From: G963664935 sp963664935
GTDB taxonomy: Bacteria > Pseudomonadota > Gammaproteobacteria > Methylococcales > G963664935
Length of the DNA: 64,000 nt
Reading direction: 5' to 3'
Assembly: GCA_963664935.2 (NCBI GenBank)
Contig: CAXXSE010000006.1
Span: 744,001-808,000, forward strand
The position numbers and the translations under genes were made by a program. Positions 18,143 to 28,790 of this stretch are shown one piece after another. The notes under the pieces were generated by a model. It was given only the letters and a program-made list of their open reading frames with translations. It searched no databases and was not told where the DNA came from. Position 1 is the stretch's first letter. Each line of letters begins with the position of its first letter.

Positions 18143-19576
18143 ATGAGTAGTAAACGAATTTTGCTAATCGATTCGGCTCCGGAACGTGGAAACGAGCTGA
18201 AGAAGGTTCTTGAATTTCTTGAATATGAAGTAATACTCAGCGATTTTTCGAATTCCAGCGAAATATTGGATGAAATCAGCACGTTTTGCACGGTGATGAT
18301 CGGCAACGGAGTGGAACGTTTGGCTTCGATTGTCAAGACTTTGAATAAGCACGAGAACGGTATCCCGATCGTATTGGTGGCGGACAAAGATTCGATACCG
18401 ATAATTCCATCGGCATTGGACGATTTGATTGTTGTGGTCCAGGAATGGCCGACTACCCACTCAAAACTGACTAAAACATTTCAAAAACTTAAAGTCTATC
18501 GTGAAAGTGGACGGCGAGAAGACCGGCGTTCATTGGAATTGTTTAGAAGTCTGGCCGGAAGCAGCCATCGAATCCAAAAAATTCGAACGTTAATTCAGCA
18601 GGTTGCCGAAACCGATGCGATTGTATTGATCTTAGGTGAATCGGGAACAGGAAAAGAAGTCATAGCTCGCAACCTACATTACTATTCTTCGCGCCGTCAT
18701 AATCCCTTTGTACCCATCAATTGCGGCGCCATTCCCTCGGAACTTTTGGAAAGCGAATTATTCGGCCATGAAAAAGGCGCATTTACCGGTGCGCTAAGCT
18801 CGCGCCAGGGACGTTTCGAAATGGCCGAGGGCGGTACTTTGTTCTTAGATGAAATCGGCGATATGCCCCTGGTTATGCAGGTTAAACTGCTCAGAGTTCT
18901 GCAGGAAAAAACCTTCGAGCGTGTCGGCAGCAGCAAGACCATGGTATGTAATGTCAGGATTATTTCCGCAACCCACCGTAATCTTGAAGAGGAAATTGCG
19001 CAAAATCGTTTTAGAGAGGATTTGTTTTACCGATTGAATTTATTTCCGATTGACGTGCCGGCGTTGCGGGAACGGGCGGAGGACATTCCGGTCTTGGTCG
19101 GTGATCTGATAGCGCGCATAGAAAATGAAAAGCGTGGATCGGTTCGATTTACGTCGTCCGCGATGCAAGTACTCAAGCAATATGACTGGCCCGGGAATGT
19201 GCGTGAACTTGCTAATCTGGTGGAGCGTCTTGTCATTCTGAATCCCTGTGGCATAGTCGACGTTACGGACTTGCCCGAAAAGTTTCAAGGTTTGTCGCCA
19301 GCGGTTGCCGCTAAGGCGCCCGAGAAACCCAATGTAACCGAAGGTGTGGCACCAATTGATTCCACCCAAAATTCCCTGCCTCAACTTTCTGAAAACGGAA
19401 TGGATCTGCGCGAACATCTAACACAATTAGAGTGCGATCTGATACGGCGGGCTTTAGATGAATGCGACGGTGTCGTAGCCCATGCCGCCAAACTTCTTAA
19501 AATGCGCAGAACGACGCTGGTTGAAAAAATGCGCAAATTCAATATTCAACGTCACGAGGGCATGACGACAATTTGA
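18143..19576 (+). CDS. fleQ: Flagellar master regulator FleQ (sigma-54 activator)
   Basis: A 477-residue enhancer-binding protein that switches on flagellar genes with RpoN and, in Pseudomonas, is controlled by cyclic di-GMP and FleN. Order: an N-terminal FleQ receiver-like domain lacking the phospho-acceptor pattern; a AAA+ domain with Walker A GESGTGKE, the sigma-54 contact loop GAFTGA and Walker B GGTLFLDEIGD; a C-terminal Fis-type helix-turn-helix (AAKLLKMRRTTLVEKMRKF). ELFRSLAGSS contains the LFRS motif used for cyclic di-GMP binding in FleQ. Intact, unlike many of the genes it would control. Confidence 0.93.
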   Translation: MSSKRILLIDSAPERGNELKKVLEFLEYEVILSDFSNSSEILDEISTFCTVMIGNGVERLASIVKTLNKHENGIPIVLVADKDSIPIIPSALDDLIVVVQEWPTTHSKLTKTFQKLKVYRESGRREDRRSLELFRSLAGSSHRIQKIRTLIQQVAETDAIVLILGESGTGKEVIARNLHYYSSRRHNPFVPINCGAIPSELLESELFGHEKGAFTGALSSRQGRFEMAEGGTLFLDEIGDMPLVMQVKLLRVLQEKTFERVGSSKTMVCNVRIISATHRNLEEEIAQNRFREDLFYRLNLFPIDVPALRERAEDIPVLVGDLIARIENEKRGSVRFTSSAMQVLKQYDWPGNVRELANLVERLVILNPCGIVDVTDLPEKFQGLSPAVAAKAPEKPNVTEGVAPIDSTQNSLPQLSENGMDLREHLTQLECDLIRRALDECDGVVAHAAKLLKMRRTTLVEKMRKFNIQRHEGMTTI

Positions 19577-19628
19577 CGTTATCAGATGCAATTTCTAATA
19601 ACAGTATGATAATCCATTAAACAGGGGA

Positions 19629-19646
19629 TTGGCTTAGATATTGCTT
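19629..19646 (+). promoter_or_regulatory. Sigma-54 promoter of fleSR
   Basis: TTGGCTTAGATATTGCTT has GG and GC separated by exactly 10 bases, the -24/-12 spacing of RpoN promoters. It lies about 35 bases before fleS. A nearly identical core stands upstream of fliL at 58950. FleQ-dependent control of fleSR is known from Pseudomonas and Vibrio; here it is inferred. Confidence 0.75.
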
Positions 19647-19679
19647 AGTTCTGGGTATTCGCCAGAACAGAGATAAGTT

Positions 19680-20895
19680 TTGAACCCACAAACACAGTTT
19701 AACCGGATTGACCAGTTGCAAGACGCGTTTCAGGCTTTTAACCGCTTGTCGCAAAACCTCACTGATTCTTACCAGGATTTGGAAAACCGGGTCGCCTGTT
19801 TAACCCAAGAACTGGTTGTCGCCAGGCATGCGCGTTTAAAGACGCTGAGTGAAAAAGAACGGCTTGCGAATCGCCTTCAAACACTACTTGATGCTCTGCC
19901 CGTGGGGGTCGTCGTTGTTGATGGCGAAGGTAAAATTTCCGAACATAACAAAGCAGCTGGCGACCTATTAAACGATGATTTAGTGGGTCGGCGGTGGCAA
20001 GATCTCGCCGAGACCGTTCTTAGCTCCGGCTCTGAAGATCCCCACGAAAAAATATCCAAAGCTGGAAAGGTTTTGAGTTTGTCGAGTAATTCACTGGGTG
20101 AAGGACAGGGGCAGATCATACTTCTCACCGAAGTGACCGAAATTCGAGTGCTGCAAGGGCTGGTGGAACAGCAAAAACGATTGTCGGCGCTGGGTAAAAC
20201 CGTGGCCAGTATCGCGCATCAAATTCGGACGCCCTTAGCGACCGCAATGTTGTATGCGTCGCATTTGCGCAAGGGTGATTTAGATCATAATCAGCGGCAA
20301 AAGTTTTCGAAAAAACTATACGAACGTTTGAAATTTTTGGAAAGGCAGGTCAACGACATGCTAGTGTTCGCGAAGGATGGACAGCTTGTTACCGAGCAGG
20401 TGTCGCTTAAGGCGTTAGTAAACACATTGACCGATGTGGTGGATAGTTTCGTGGTTAATACATCCGTGGAGTTTAGCGTCGAAAACCGAACAACTATTGA
20501 TCGAATCGAAGCAAACGATAAGGCCCTGTCCGGTGCATTAACCAACTTGCTAACCAATGCATTTGAGGCAATTCAATCGGAAGGTTTCGTGAAATTGGAA
20601 ATATCGGACGATGGGGGGGGAATTCATACAATTTGTGGTGAGCGACAACGGACCCGGCATTCCACAAGACATCAGGGCAAAAATTTTCGAACCATTTTTT
20701 ACTACACGATCTAAGGGCACCGGTTTGGGTTTATCGGTCGTTGACCGAGTTGCTAAAGCCCACGGTGGACAAGTCTGGTGCGAATCGCTACAAACCGGCC
20801 TTAGTCAATTCTATTTAAAAATTCCGAGCGTTCGTCAAACTGAATTGTTACCCAGCGGGTTATCGCTCCGCGATGGGATTAAAGGAGCCAATTAA
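19680..20895 (+). pseudogene. fleS: Flagellar sensor kinase FleS, frameshifted at a G8 tract
   Basis: FleS phosphorylates FleR. The first 344-codon frame (TTG start after AGAGATAAG) has a PAS-like domain, the HisKA box SIAHQIRTPLATAM with the phospho-histidine, and the N box NLLTNAFEAIQ. At 20613-20620 there is a run of eight G. With seven G the frame would continue as DDGGEFIQFVVSDNGPGIP into KGTGLGLSVVDRV and stop at 20895, giving about 404 residues. The 3' part therefore carries the ATP-binding G boxes in another frame. The stop overlaps the fleR ATG. Possible explanations are phase variation, decay or a homopolymer read error. Confidence 0.85.
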
Positions 20896-22235
20896 TGCAA
20901 AACTCGAATATATTGATAGTGGAAGACGATGCCGCGCTTTCGTCCGCACTGTGCGATACCTTGGATTTGGCGGGGTATCAGGCTACATCCGCGACAAATG
21001 GCGTTGAAGCATTAAAGCAACTTTCGGCGCGGTCTTTTGGGATGGTGATCAGCGACGTCAATATGGAAAAAATGGATGGCCTGACATTACTTTCGAAGAT
21101 TAAAGCCCAAAAACCAGACCTCCCAGTATTGTTGATGACAGCTTATGGCACCATCGAAGGTGCGGTTGAAGCGATGCAGGCGGGCGCCATCGATTATCTG
21201 GTTAAACCTTTCGAGGCGGATACCCTGATTCGGCAAGTGCACCGGAATTTAATGGCGTCCCAGCCCTCGGCCAAAGATTGCATCGTCAAGGATGCCAATA
21301 TGCGGAAGTTATTCGAATTAGCTTCACGAGTATCCAAGGCGGATGTGACGGTCCTGATCCAGGGAGAGAGTGGAACCGGCAAGGAAATAATCGCCCGTCA
21401 TGTCCATCAATGTTCCAATCGAAAAGCAGAGCCTTTCATCGCCATAAATTGCGCGGCAATCCCTGAGAATATGTTGGAAGCGACATTATTCGGATACGAG
21501 AAAGGCGCTTTTACCGGAGCGCATCAAGCCACGCTTGGGAAATTTGAATTGGCCCAAAAAGGCACCCTGTTACTCGATGAAATTTCCGAAATGGATTTGG
21601 CCTTACAGGCAAAAATACTTCGTGTACTCCAGGAAAAGGAAGTCGAACGCTTGGGTGGTCACAAGGTGATCAAATTGGATGTACGGGTATTGGCGACAAC
21701 CAATTTAAATTTGAAGGAACAAGTTTCGAAAGGGCGTTTTCGTGAGGATCTGTTTTACCGATTGAATGTATTTCCACTGCGTATACCACCATTACGGCAG
21801 CGGTCCTCGGACATAATTCCGCTGGCAAAAAGCTTTTTAGGAAAATATTCACCAACTGGCAAGATTGTTCCGGAATTTGAGCCGGAAGCTATCAATCTGC
21901 TGCTGAAATATCACTGGCCCGGGAATGTCCGAGAACTGGAAAACGTCGTGCAAAGAGCTTTAATTATTTGTGCTAGCGACACCATTGCGATTGACGATAT
22001 TGTACTAGAAGATGGGACCGGGAATTGTGCTGATCCAGTCGGGGAGTACGAGGGCGAAACATTAAATAAATTGGACGACAATTTGAAGTCCATGGAGGAT
22101 CAAATTATTTTGCGGACCCTGATTGAAGAAAAAGGGAGCCGTAAATCGACCGCCGAACGCCTTGGCATCAGCCCACGAACCCTAAGGTATAAAATCGCCC
22201 GAATACGCGATGATGGCGTAGCGCTACCCTGTTGA
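20895..22235 (+). CDS. fleR: Flagellar response regulator FleR (NtrC type)
   Basis: A 446-residue response regulator, partner of FleS, activating the next tier of flagellar genes through sigma-54. It has a receiver domain with acidic pocket VEDDAAL and phospho-acceptor ISDVNMEKMDG, and a AAA+ domain with GESGTGKE, GAFTGA and GTLLLDEISEM. It ends in a Fis-type helix-turn-helix (RKSTAERLGISPRTLRYKIA). The ATG overlaps the fleS stop (TAATG). Intact. Confidence 0.94.
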   Translation: MQNSNILIVEDDAALSSALCDTLDLAGYQATSATNGVEALKQLSARSFGMVISDVNMEKMDGLTLLSKIKAQKPDLPVLLMTAYGTIEGAVEAMQAGAIDYLVKPFEADTLIRQVHRNLMASQPSAKDCIVKDANMRKLFELASRVSKADVTVLIQGESGTGKEIIARHVHQCSNRKAEPFIAINCAAIPENMLEATLFGYEKGAFTGAHQATLGKFELAQKGTLLLDEISEMDLALQAKILRVLQEKEVERLGGHKVIKLDVRVLATTNLNLKEQVSKGRFREDLFYRLNVFPLRIPPLRQRSSDIIPLAKSFLGKYSPTGKIVPEFEPEAINLLLKYHWPGNVRELENVVQRALIICASDTIAIDDIVLEDGTGNCADPVGEYEGETLNKLDDNLKSMEDQIILRTLIEEKGSRKSTAERLGISPRTLRYKIARIRDDGVALPC

Positions 22236-22272
22236 AGACGGATATCCAATCATTTTTTACTAGAAATTTACC

Positions 22273-22584
22273 ATGAGCAACGTTGAAATCGAAAATGTAC
22301 TGACGCAAATGCGCCTTGTCGCGGCGCAATCGAGCAACACCCCTCCCGACCAGACTGTTAATACCGATTTTTCTCAGATTCTTAAAGACTCCATTGACAA
22401 AGTCAACGATACACAGATGAAGGCGGGACAATTAGCGAAAGCTTTTGAGACCGGAGATACCGATGCCGATTTGGCGGAGGTGATGGTTTCGCTAGAGAAA
22501 GCCAGTATTTCTTTTGAATCGATGTTGCGGGTGCGCAATAAGCTAGTCGATGCCTACCAAGAAGTTATGAATATGCCGATGTAA
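22273..22584 (+). CDS. fliE: Flagellar hook-basal body protein FliE
   Basis: A 103-residue protein joining the MS ring to the rod. The C-terminal stretch MVSLEKASISFESMLRVRNKLVDAYQEVMNMPM is highly characteristic. It starts the fliEFGHIJ run, 37 bases after fleR. Intact. Confidence 0.93.
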   Translation: MSNVEIENVLTQMRLVAAQSSNTPPDQTVNTDFSQILKDSIDKVNDTQMKAGQLAKAFETGDTDADLAEVMVSLEKASISFESMLRVRNKLVDAYQEVMNMPM

Positions 22585-23420
22585 TTCAAACTTTCTAATC
22601 GAGGTTAAAATGGAACTTAGTGAATCGGACGGCAAAAGTGTACTGCAAAGCGAACACAAACAACTAGTGGAAGGAGCAAATCTTCATCCGGCGCTCAGGG
22701 GCACGGCGCGACTCTCCATGGCCCGCCAGGTCGGCGTGATTATTGGCTTGGCGGTTGCGGTCGCCATCGGTGTCGCCGTGGCGTTGTGGTCGCAAACTCC
22801 GAACTATGCCTTGCTTTACGCGAGCGTCAGCGATCAAGAAGCTGGAGAATTATTGGATGCATTGGACAAGCTGGGGGTTACTTACAAAGTAAAATCCACC
22901 AACGGAGCCATTTTGGTGCCTCAAACCGCGGTTCATGAAGTGCGGATGAAACTGTCAGCGCAGGGTTTCCCCAAGAGTAACAGCGCAGGTTTTGATTTGC
23001 TGGATAAAGATTCCGGTTTTGGGATGAGTCAAACCCGTGAGATAGCTTTATACCAAAGAGCATTAGAGGGTGAAATCGCCCGCTCGATTATGATGGTTCA
23101 AAGTGTAAAATCGGTCCGGGTGCACTTGGCCTTACCTAAACAGACAATCTTTCTCAGAAAACGTAAAAAATCCAGTGCGTCGGTTATATTGGATTTGTAT
23201 TCGGGCCGCTTTTTGGAAAAAGGTCAAGTCGAGGCGATTATTCATCTGGTAGCCTCTAGTGTACCGGAACTTGAATCCCAACAAGTTACCATTGTCGATC
23301 AAAGGGGAAATTTGTTAAGTGGCAATCAAGACAATGACGGGATGTCTTTTTCGAACAAGCAATTTGAATACAAGACACAGGTTGAGGAACATTTGATCAA
23401 CCGAGTCGAGAATATATTAA

Positions 23421-25218
23421 CTCGGCAGTCGTGAGTTAACAGCGAGAAAAGCGGGGCAAAACTACCCTCTCCATCGTAGTATGTTTGATGAAAAATTTTG
23501 AAGATCGCAGAGAATTAGAGCATAGAACGCCTCATTCAGTTTAATCGTCATCTATTTCATCGGAAACAGCCATCAAGCGGGCACGGATCTGTTGAATCAT
23601 GCCATTTTCCTCAAGTCGAAAGAATTGTTTGAGGAACAATGGCGCTAAAATTTGCTTGACGGTTTTCTCCGATGGCAAATCACGCGATTGAGTGCGAAGA
23701 TAAAGCGAGTGCTCAGACCAAATCGTATCTTGATACTGGAGCGCAATCAATTGCATTAACCCCAAGGCAATGGAGGCACAGAGCACGAAGATTTCATAGG
23801 CTCGCCAGCACGCTTGAACGGTATGAATATCCTGGGGCTGTGGGGCTTTGAGAAGACGATTGGAAAAGGGGCGTCTAGAATGTTTTGGCAATTTTTTAGT
23901 CCAAAAACGAAATTTAAAGGCGCCGATCACATGCTTTAACATCGCGAACATGATTTCAATGCGGGTTCTAGCACAATACAGTTCAACGGCATCAATGGCT
24001 GACAGCGTTAAATCGGAACTCATTAGAACCATTGGGCCTTTTGAGGTGACGGCGAGAATAAATAACACCTGATCAGCGATGGGCCGCCATAACAGTGTAA
24101 GCGTCATAACCCGGATGGATTCGGTTTTACCGTAGACTTGACAGGTCACCGTCTCAAACAAATGAAGGTGGTCGAAGCATTCTCTTAAACACACTTTCTC
24201 GCATAGAGCGGCTGAGGTCCGGGGCGAGAGGCGGGTTTCGGTGGCGCGGGGAAATAACCCACATAGCTATTCTTGGCTTTGACCAGCACCTCAACCCACC
24301 GCGCCTGATGCTGGATTGAATAATAGTGGCAAGCTCGAAATACGCCCCCGGTTGAAAAAAAGGCATCCAACACCAAATAACACAGACAGTGATTCGTCAC
24401 CGCAAAATGAATCGCCATGGCCACCAAGCGGTCGGTGAGCTTGATCCGACATGGATTATCGCGCTCGTCGTTCAACCCTAAATGAGCCCATCCCTGATGA
24501 ATTTGAAGCTGCAAAGGACAACAAAAACAAGCGGATAACGACCCGATCAAGATGCCAATGCTGCCCCAACATTGGGCCCGAAAATAGCCGGGTTTCGTTT
24601 GCGTCTCCGATGACTCGTGCATCGATACCACGCCGGGCATCTTGCGTCCATCTTTGATCACCGCGGTATGGTCACCCAGAAGTATCGCTCGTCCAGCTAC
24701 TTCAACGGATTTTCCTTGGCGATTCACAAAATCTTGCCAAGCATCGAGCAACGCCCCATAGACATACGCTTTGGATCTAAAAAAACGGAGCAAGCGGTAA
24801 TAACCAAGTTCATCTAATAGCCAGAAACGACACAACGACGTCACGCCGATCATTTCTCCTGCCCCCATAAATCCAATCACAATGGCGCAGAACAACAACC
24901 AAGTACTCGATCTGGAAAAAACGCTTTGAAAGCTTTCTAAACTCTGAGAAATATACTGTTGCACGGGGTCTCCTCCTTCCATCTGTACTTCTACAAAGAA
25001 AAGAAGGATCCGTGTTTTTTTAGCAAATGTCTAGTCGTAATTATCGATTTCTATTTTCTACACTACTCATCTTTTATGAACACCAGTGGGCAATCTTAAA
25101 GCGCAGAGCTATCAATGGGTGATAAGACTTTCTTCCGTTGGTCGAGGTGACACATCGAAAAAATGAATTCAGGGCCTGCATAGTTACGTCAAATCGGATA
25201 GAACTCGTGACTGACGAG
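23421..25218 (-). mobile_element. Insertion sequence in fliF (1798 bp, 7-bp target duplication)
   Basis: Imperfect 17-bp terminal inverted repeats, CTCGGCAGTCGTGAGTT (23421-23437) and the complement of AACTCGTGACTGACGAG (25202-25218), agree at 14 of 17 positions. The flanks ATATTAA (23414-23420 and 25219-25225) are a perfect 7-bp duplication. The element encodes a DDE transposase in two frames. Size and duplication length fit the ISNCY/ISDol1-like range, but I cannot assign the family without a search. Confidence 0.88.
23541..24982 (-). pseudogene. DDE transposase, frameshifted
   Basis: The first frame (24982-24185) has LLGDHTAVIKDGRKMPGVV (first Asp) and LVLDAFFSTGGVF (second Asp). The second frame (24194-23541) has YCARTRIEIMFAMLKHVIGAF with the catalytic Glu. 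They overlap by 10 bases, and a -1 shift near AGAAAGTGTG would join them. The site is not a classic slippery heptamer, so an inactivating indel is more likely than programmed frameshifting. Joined length would be about 480 residues. Confidence 0.8.
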
Positions 25219-26736
25219 ATATTAATTCCGTTGGTGGGGGGCGACGCGATAAGGACTCAAATCACCGCCGATATCGATTTTACCACGACCGAACGCACTC
25301 ACGAACAGTACAATCCTGATCTTCCGGCATTAAGGAGTGAGCAGGTTCAAGAAGAACAAAGTAGAGTATAGGCTATTCAAGGCGTTCCGGGAGCTTTGTC
25401 CAATCAACCTCCGGCGGCGGGCTCGGCGCCGGAAGTGGGTGTCGGCGGGGCTCAACAGGTCGGGACTGAACCCCAGAATTCCAGTCGGAGTACCGTTCGT
25501 AACTATGAACTGGATAAAACCATTAGCCATTCGCGATTATCGGCGGGAAATCTGCGTCGATTGGCGGTTGCCGTAGTGGTCGATATTCCTCAGGTTGTCG
25601 ACGAGAGTGGAGCGGTATCCGCCAAACCTTACTCACCGGAAGAAATGACGCGATTCACCGAATTGGTCAAACAGGCTGTAGGATTCGATGCGGCCAGGGG
25701 GACCAGGTAACCGTGACAAATGTAACCTTTAAAAGGCCTGAACTTATAGAGCCTTTACCGGAAATACCGATTTGGAAACAGCTCTGGTTTCAGCCCCTGG
25801 CAAAAAATTTGATTGCATTGTTGATGGTGTTGGCTTTGGTTTTTGGCCTTTTTCGACCGGTGATGAAGGCGCTAGTTGGACGAGAGAAATTAGAACAACA
25901 ATTACACGAAGACCGGAAAAAGTCAGAAGATAGCGCACTTAAAGCGTTGCCGCCGGGATCCGAGGGTGCGGATGGAGGTGGGCGGACGGCGTTAAACGAG
26001 GACTCTGAGCCGTTACTGCTCGAAGCGCCACAAGGTCATGAAATGCGTCTTGAATTTGCTCAGAACATGGTCGATAAAGACCCGAAAAGGGTTGCGCAGG
26101 TGATCAAGAACTGGGTACAGGCAAGTGACTGAAGGCGAAGGTCGGAGCGACAACAGTAGTATTGAGCAAGCGGCTGTATTGTTGCTCGCATTGGGAGAGG
26201 ATCGTGCGGCTCAGGTTCTCAGGCATATGGGTCCGAAAGAGGTTCAGGCGGTCGGTGCGACCATGGCCGGCTTGTCAAATATCACTTCCGACAAGGTGAA
26301 CGGAGCATTTAAATCGTTCGTTCAAACCGTTCGAAAACACACGGCGTTTGGTGTCGATTCCGATGAATATATCCGAAATGTTCTGACTGACGCATTGGGC
26401 GCGGACAAAGCCAGCAGTGTGATCGACCGTATTCTACTTGGACGCAACAGCCAAGGTATCGAGCAACTCAAGTGGATGGATCCCAGGGCTATTGCCGAGC
26501 TGGTCCGATTGGAGCATCCGCAAATCATAACCATTGTTGTGTCTTTGCTCGATCATGATCAATCCGCGGAAGTTTTGTCTTATTTTCCGGAAAATATGCG
26601 ATCGGATATCATCATGCGGGTTGCCACTTTAGAGACGGTGCAACCAGCGGCTTTAAAAGAGCTGGATGCCATTATGGGAAAACAGCTGAGCGGGAATACT
26701 AATGTCAAATCTTCCGCCCTTGGGGGGTTGGATACC

Positions 26737-28392
26737 CATAGGTGTTAACTTAACAAATATTATATAGAATAAACAACAGGTTAATGGGTTTGACGAAAGC
26801 ATTTCAGCCGAGTGAGTCAGGCAAGTCCTCTGTGGGCGCTGGAACACCGGAATTCCTTATGCCGGTACTGGCGCGATAGTCAGGTGGAAAACAGTAGACA
26901 AAGGACACGCATATCTTTATTCTCATCATATTTTGATTTGTTGTTTTTAGGATTGAGTATAAATATGCCCATTGATATTGATGTATCCATTTTGAATCGT
27001 TTTTTTGCAGAAACAAAATCCTAGCCTCGGCGAAGGCCTGCGGATTTATCCAGCGATTGCGCAAGCTCGATCCCTTCGAGTTCTTTATCGCACTCACCTT
27101 CGGTGCGCTTAAATCAGATACACTCACCCTGAATAGTTTGGCGGATGAAATCCCGAGTGATCTTTCACGAACGGGCATTCACCATCGATTTACCCAGCAA
27201 GCCAGTGCCTTTATGAAAGCAATGGTGGCTGATTTTATGGCGATTTTAAAGACCGAAGGTCGAACCCTTGAGGTCGCGGCACTGAAGTATTTTACGGCGG
27301 TCAATATCATCGATTCAACCTCCTGGAAACTGTCCGGAGGGCTCGCGGCCGTATTTCCGGGCTATCACCATGCCGGATGCAAAGTACAGCTCATGTTCGA
27401 TTATTTGACCGGTACGGTTAACCTGGTCGATTTAAAGAAACAAACTGCCACCGACCAAAACTATGCCCGGGTCTTAGCGGAACAACTGCAAACCGGTGCG
27501 CTGTATTTATTCGATATGGGCTACACCGTGGCTGACGCACTCGCCGCCATCGATGCAGCAGATGCCTTCTTTTTATCCCGCTTCAACAGCTTCGGTTTAA
27601 ACCTGTATCGTCAAGGGCCTAACGGTTTTGAGAAAATCAATTTGTTCGACGAAATCCAGTACTTAACACATCAACAAACGGGCCTCGATTGGGCCGTGTG
27701 GGTCGGCAATAAAACGCACAAAACACAGGCTCGCCTATTACTCACCCGAATGCCCGAAGAAATCGCTAACCGACGTCGACAAAGCGCCAAACAAGCCGCG
27801 CACAAGCGCGGCAAGGTTCCCAGCCAACAAACGTTGTGCCTGTGTGACTGGGGTCTATGGATCACCAATATCCCCGAATCCTATCACGGCATGGATATGC
27901 CTCAATTGCTCGCCCTATATCCGTTGCGCTGGTCCGTTGAGCTTTTTTTTAAGCAGATGAAATCAACCTTGAAACTTCAGCACACCACAGTACAAAGTAA
28001 TGCTCATCGACTCACCTGCGAGGTCCTTGGAACCTGTATTGTTGCCCTGTTTATCACCTTCTGCTATTCCTGTGCCCGCGCCCAGGCTTGGCGCCAGATG
28101 CAATGCGAAATCAGTTTCGATAAAACCGCAAAACACTTTCGCCGACATGTTGCACCACTCGTTGACATCCTCTACCACCATACTCTCGACCGGTTAGCTG
28201 TCTATATGATTGACTATCTGAACGGCATCTTGGTCCGTTGCATTAAAACACGCCAACCCAGCCGATCTAACTCCCTGGATGAATTCATTCAACCAAGCCG
28301 CTATCGGGATTATCGATTCTTCTCCGTTCCGATCAATTCTACGCCCCGGAGTATTGGCTTAGAGGCCTTTGAGGCTTAAGTTAACACCTATG
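26737..28392 (+). mobile_element. IS4-family insertion sequence in fliG
   Basis: The ends are a perfect 17-bp inverted repeat, CATAGGTGTTAACTTAA (26737-26753) and its complement (28376-28392). The target duplication GTTGGATACC occurs at 26727-26736 and 28393-28402 (10 bp), as expected for IS4. Length is 1656 bp. The stop codon of its transposase lies inside the right repeat. Confidence 0.93.
26965..28379 (+). pseudogene. IS4-family transposase, N-terminal frameshift
   Basis: The main frame (27057-28379, 440 residues from a TTG) has the IS4 signature Y-2-R-3-E-6-K in YPLRWSVELFFKQMK, with the first Asp in INIIDSTSWKLSG and the second in LYLFDMGYTVADA. The natural start seems to be the ATG at 26965 (MPIDIDVSILNRFFAETK). 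That frame ends after 18 codons and would join the main one if the A4 run at 27015-27018 had five A. The copy may thus be inactive unless initiated downstream. Confidence 0.85.
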
Positions 28393-28790
28393 GTTGGATA
28401 CCGCGGCGAGTATTCTGAATTTTTTGGAAGTTTCCATGGAATCTAAAATTATCGAGCATATTACCGATAATGACGCTGAATTAGCGCAAGAGATTCAGGA
28501 TAAGATGTTTGTTTTCGCGGATCTTGCCGCTGTGGACGATCGGGGTATTCAAACTTTATTGCGGGAGATTTCCACCGATGCTTTGCTGTTAGCGCTACGC
28601 GGCTCCGAAGATGCCTTAAAAGAAAAAATATTTGAAAATATGTCCAAGCGTGCCGCTGAAATGTTGCGGGATGATTTGGAAGCCGCGGCGCCGGCGAAAC
28701 TTAGCGATGTAGAGGCATCCCAGAAAGAGATCGTAGCAATCGCCCGCCGACTTGAAGAAGCTGGGGAAATCAGTTTAGGTGGAGGAAGCA

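Larger units (their letters stand above)
22610..26132 (+). pseudogene. fliF: MS-ring protein FliF, broken by an IS, a nonsense codon and a frameshift
   Basis: FliF forms the membrane MS ring. Codons 1-270 (22610-23420) contain the first transmembrane helix and the YscJ/FliF domain. They are cut by an IS, and the sequence resumes after the duplicated ATATTAA. Removing the IS restores VENILIPLVGGDAIRTQITADIDF. Further on, an in-frame TAG stands at 25369-25371 (QSRV*AIQGVPGAL). A G5 run at 25697-25701 lacks one G compared with what AARGDQVTVTN requires, shifting into a frame that runs to 26132 with the second helix and the FliG-binding tail. No single frame encodes FliF, so it should be non-functional. 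Confidence 0.93.
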
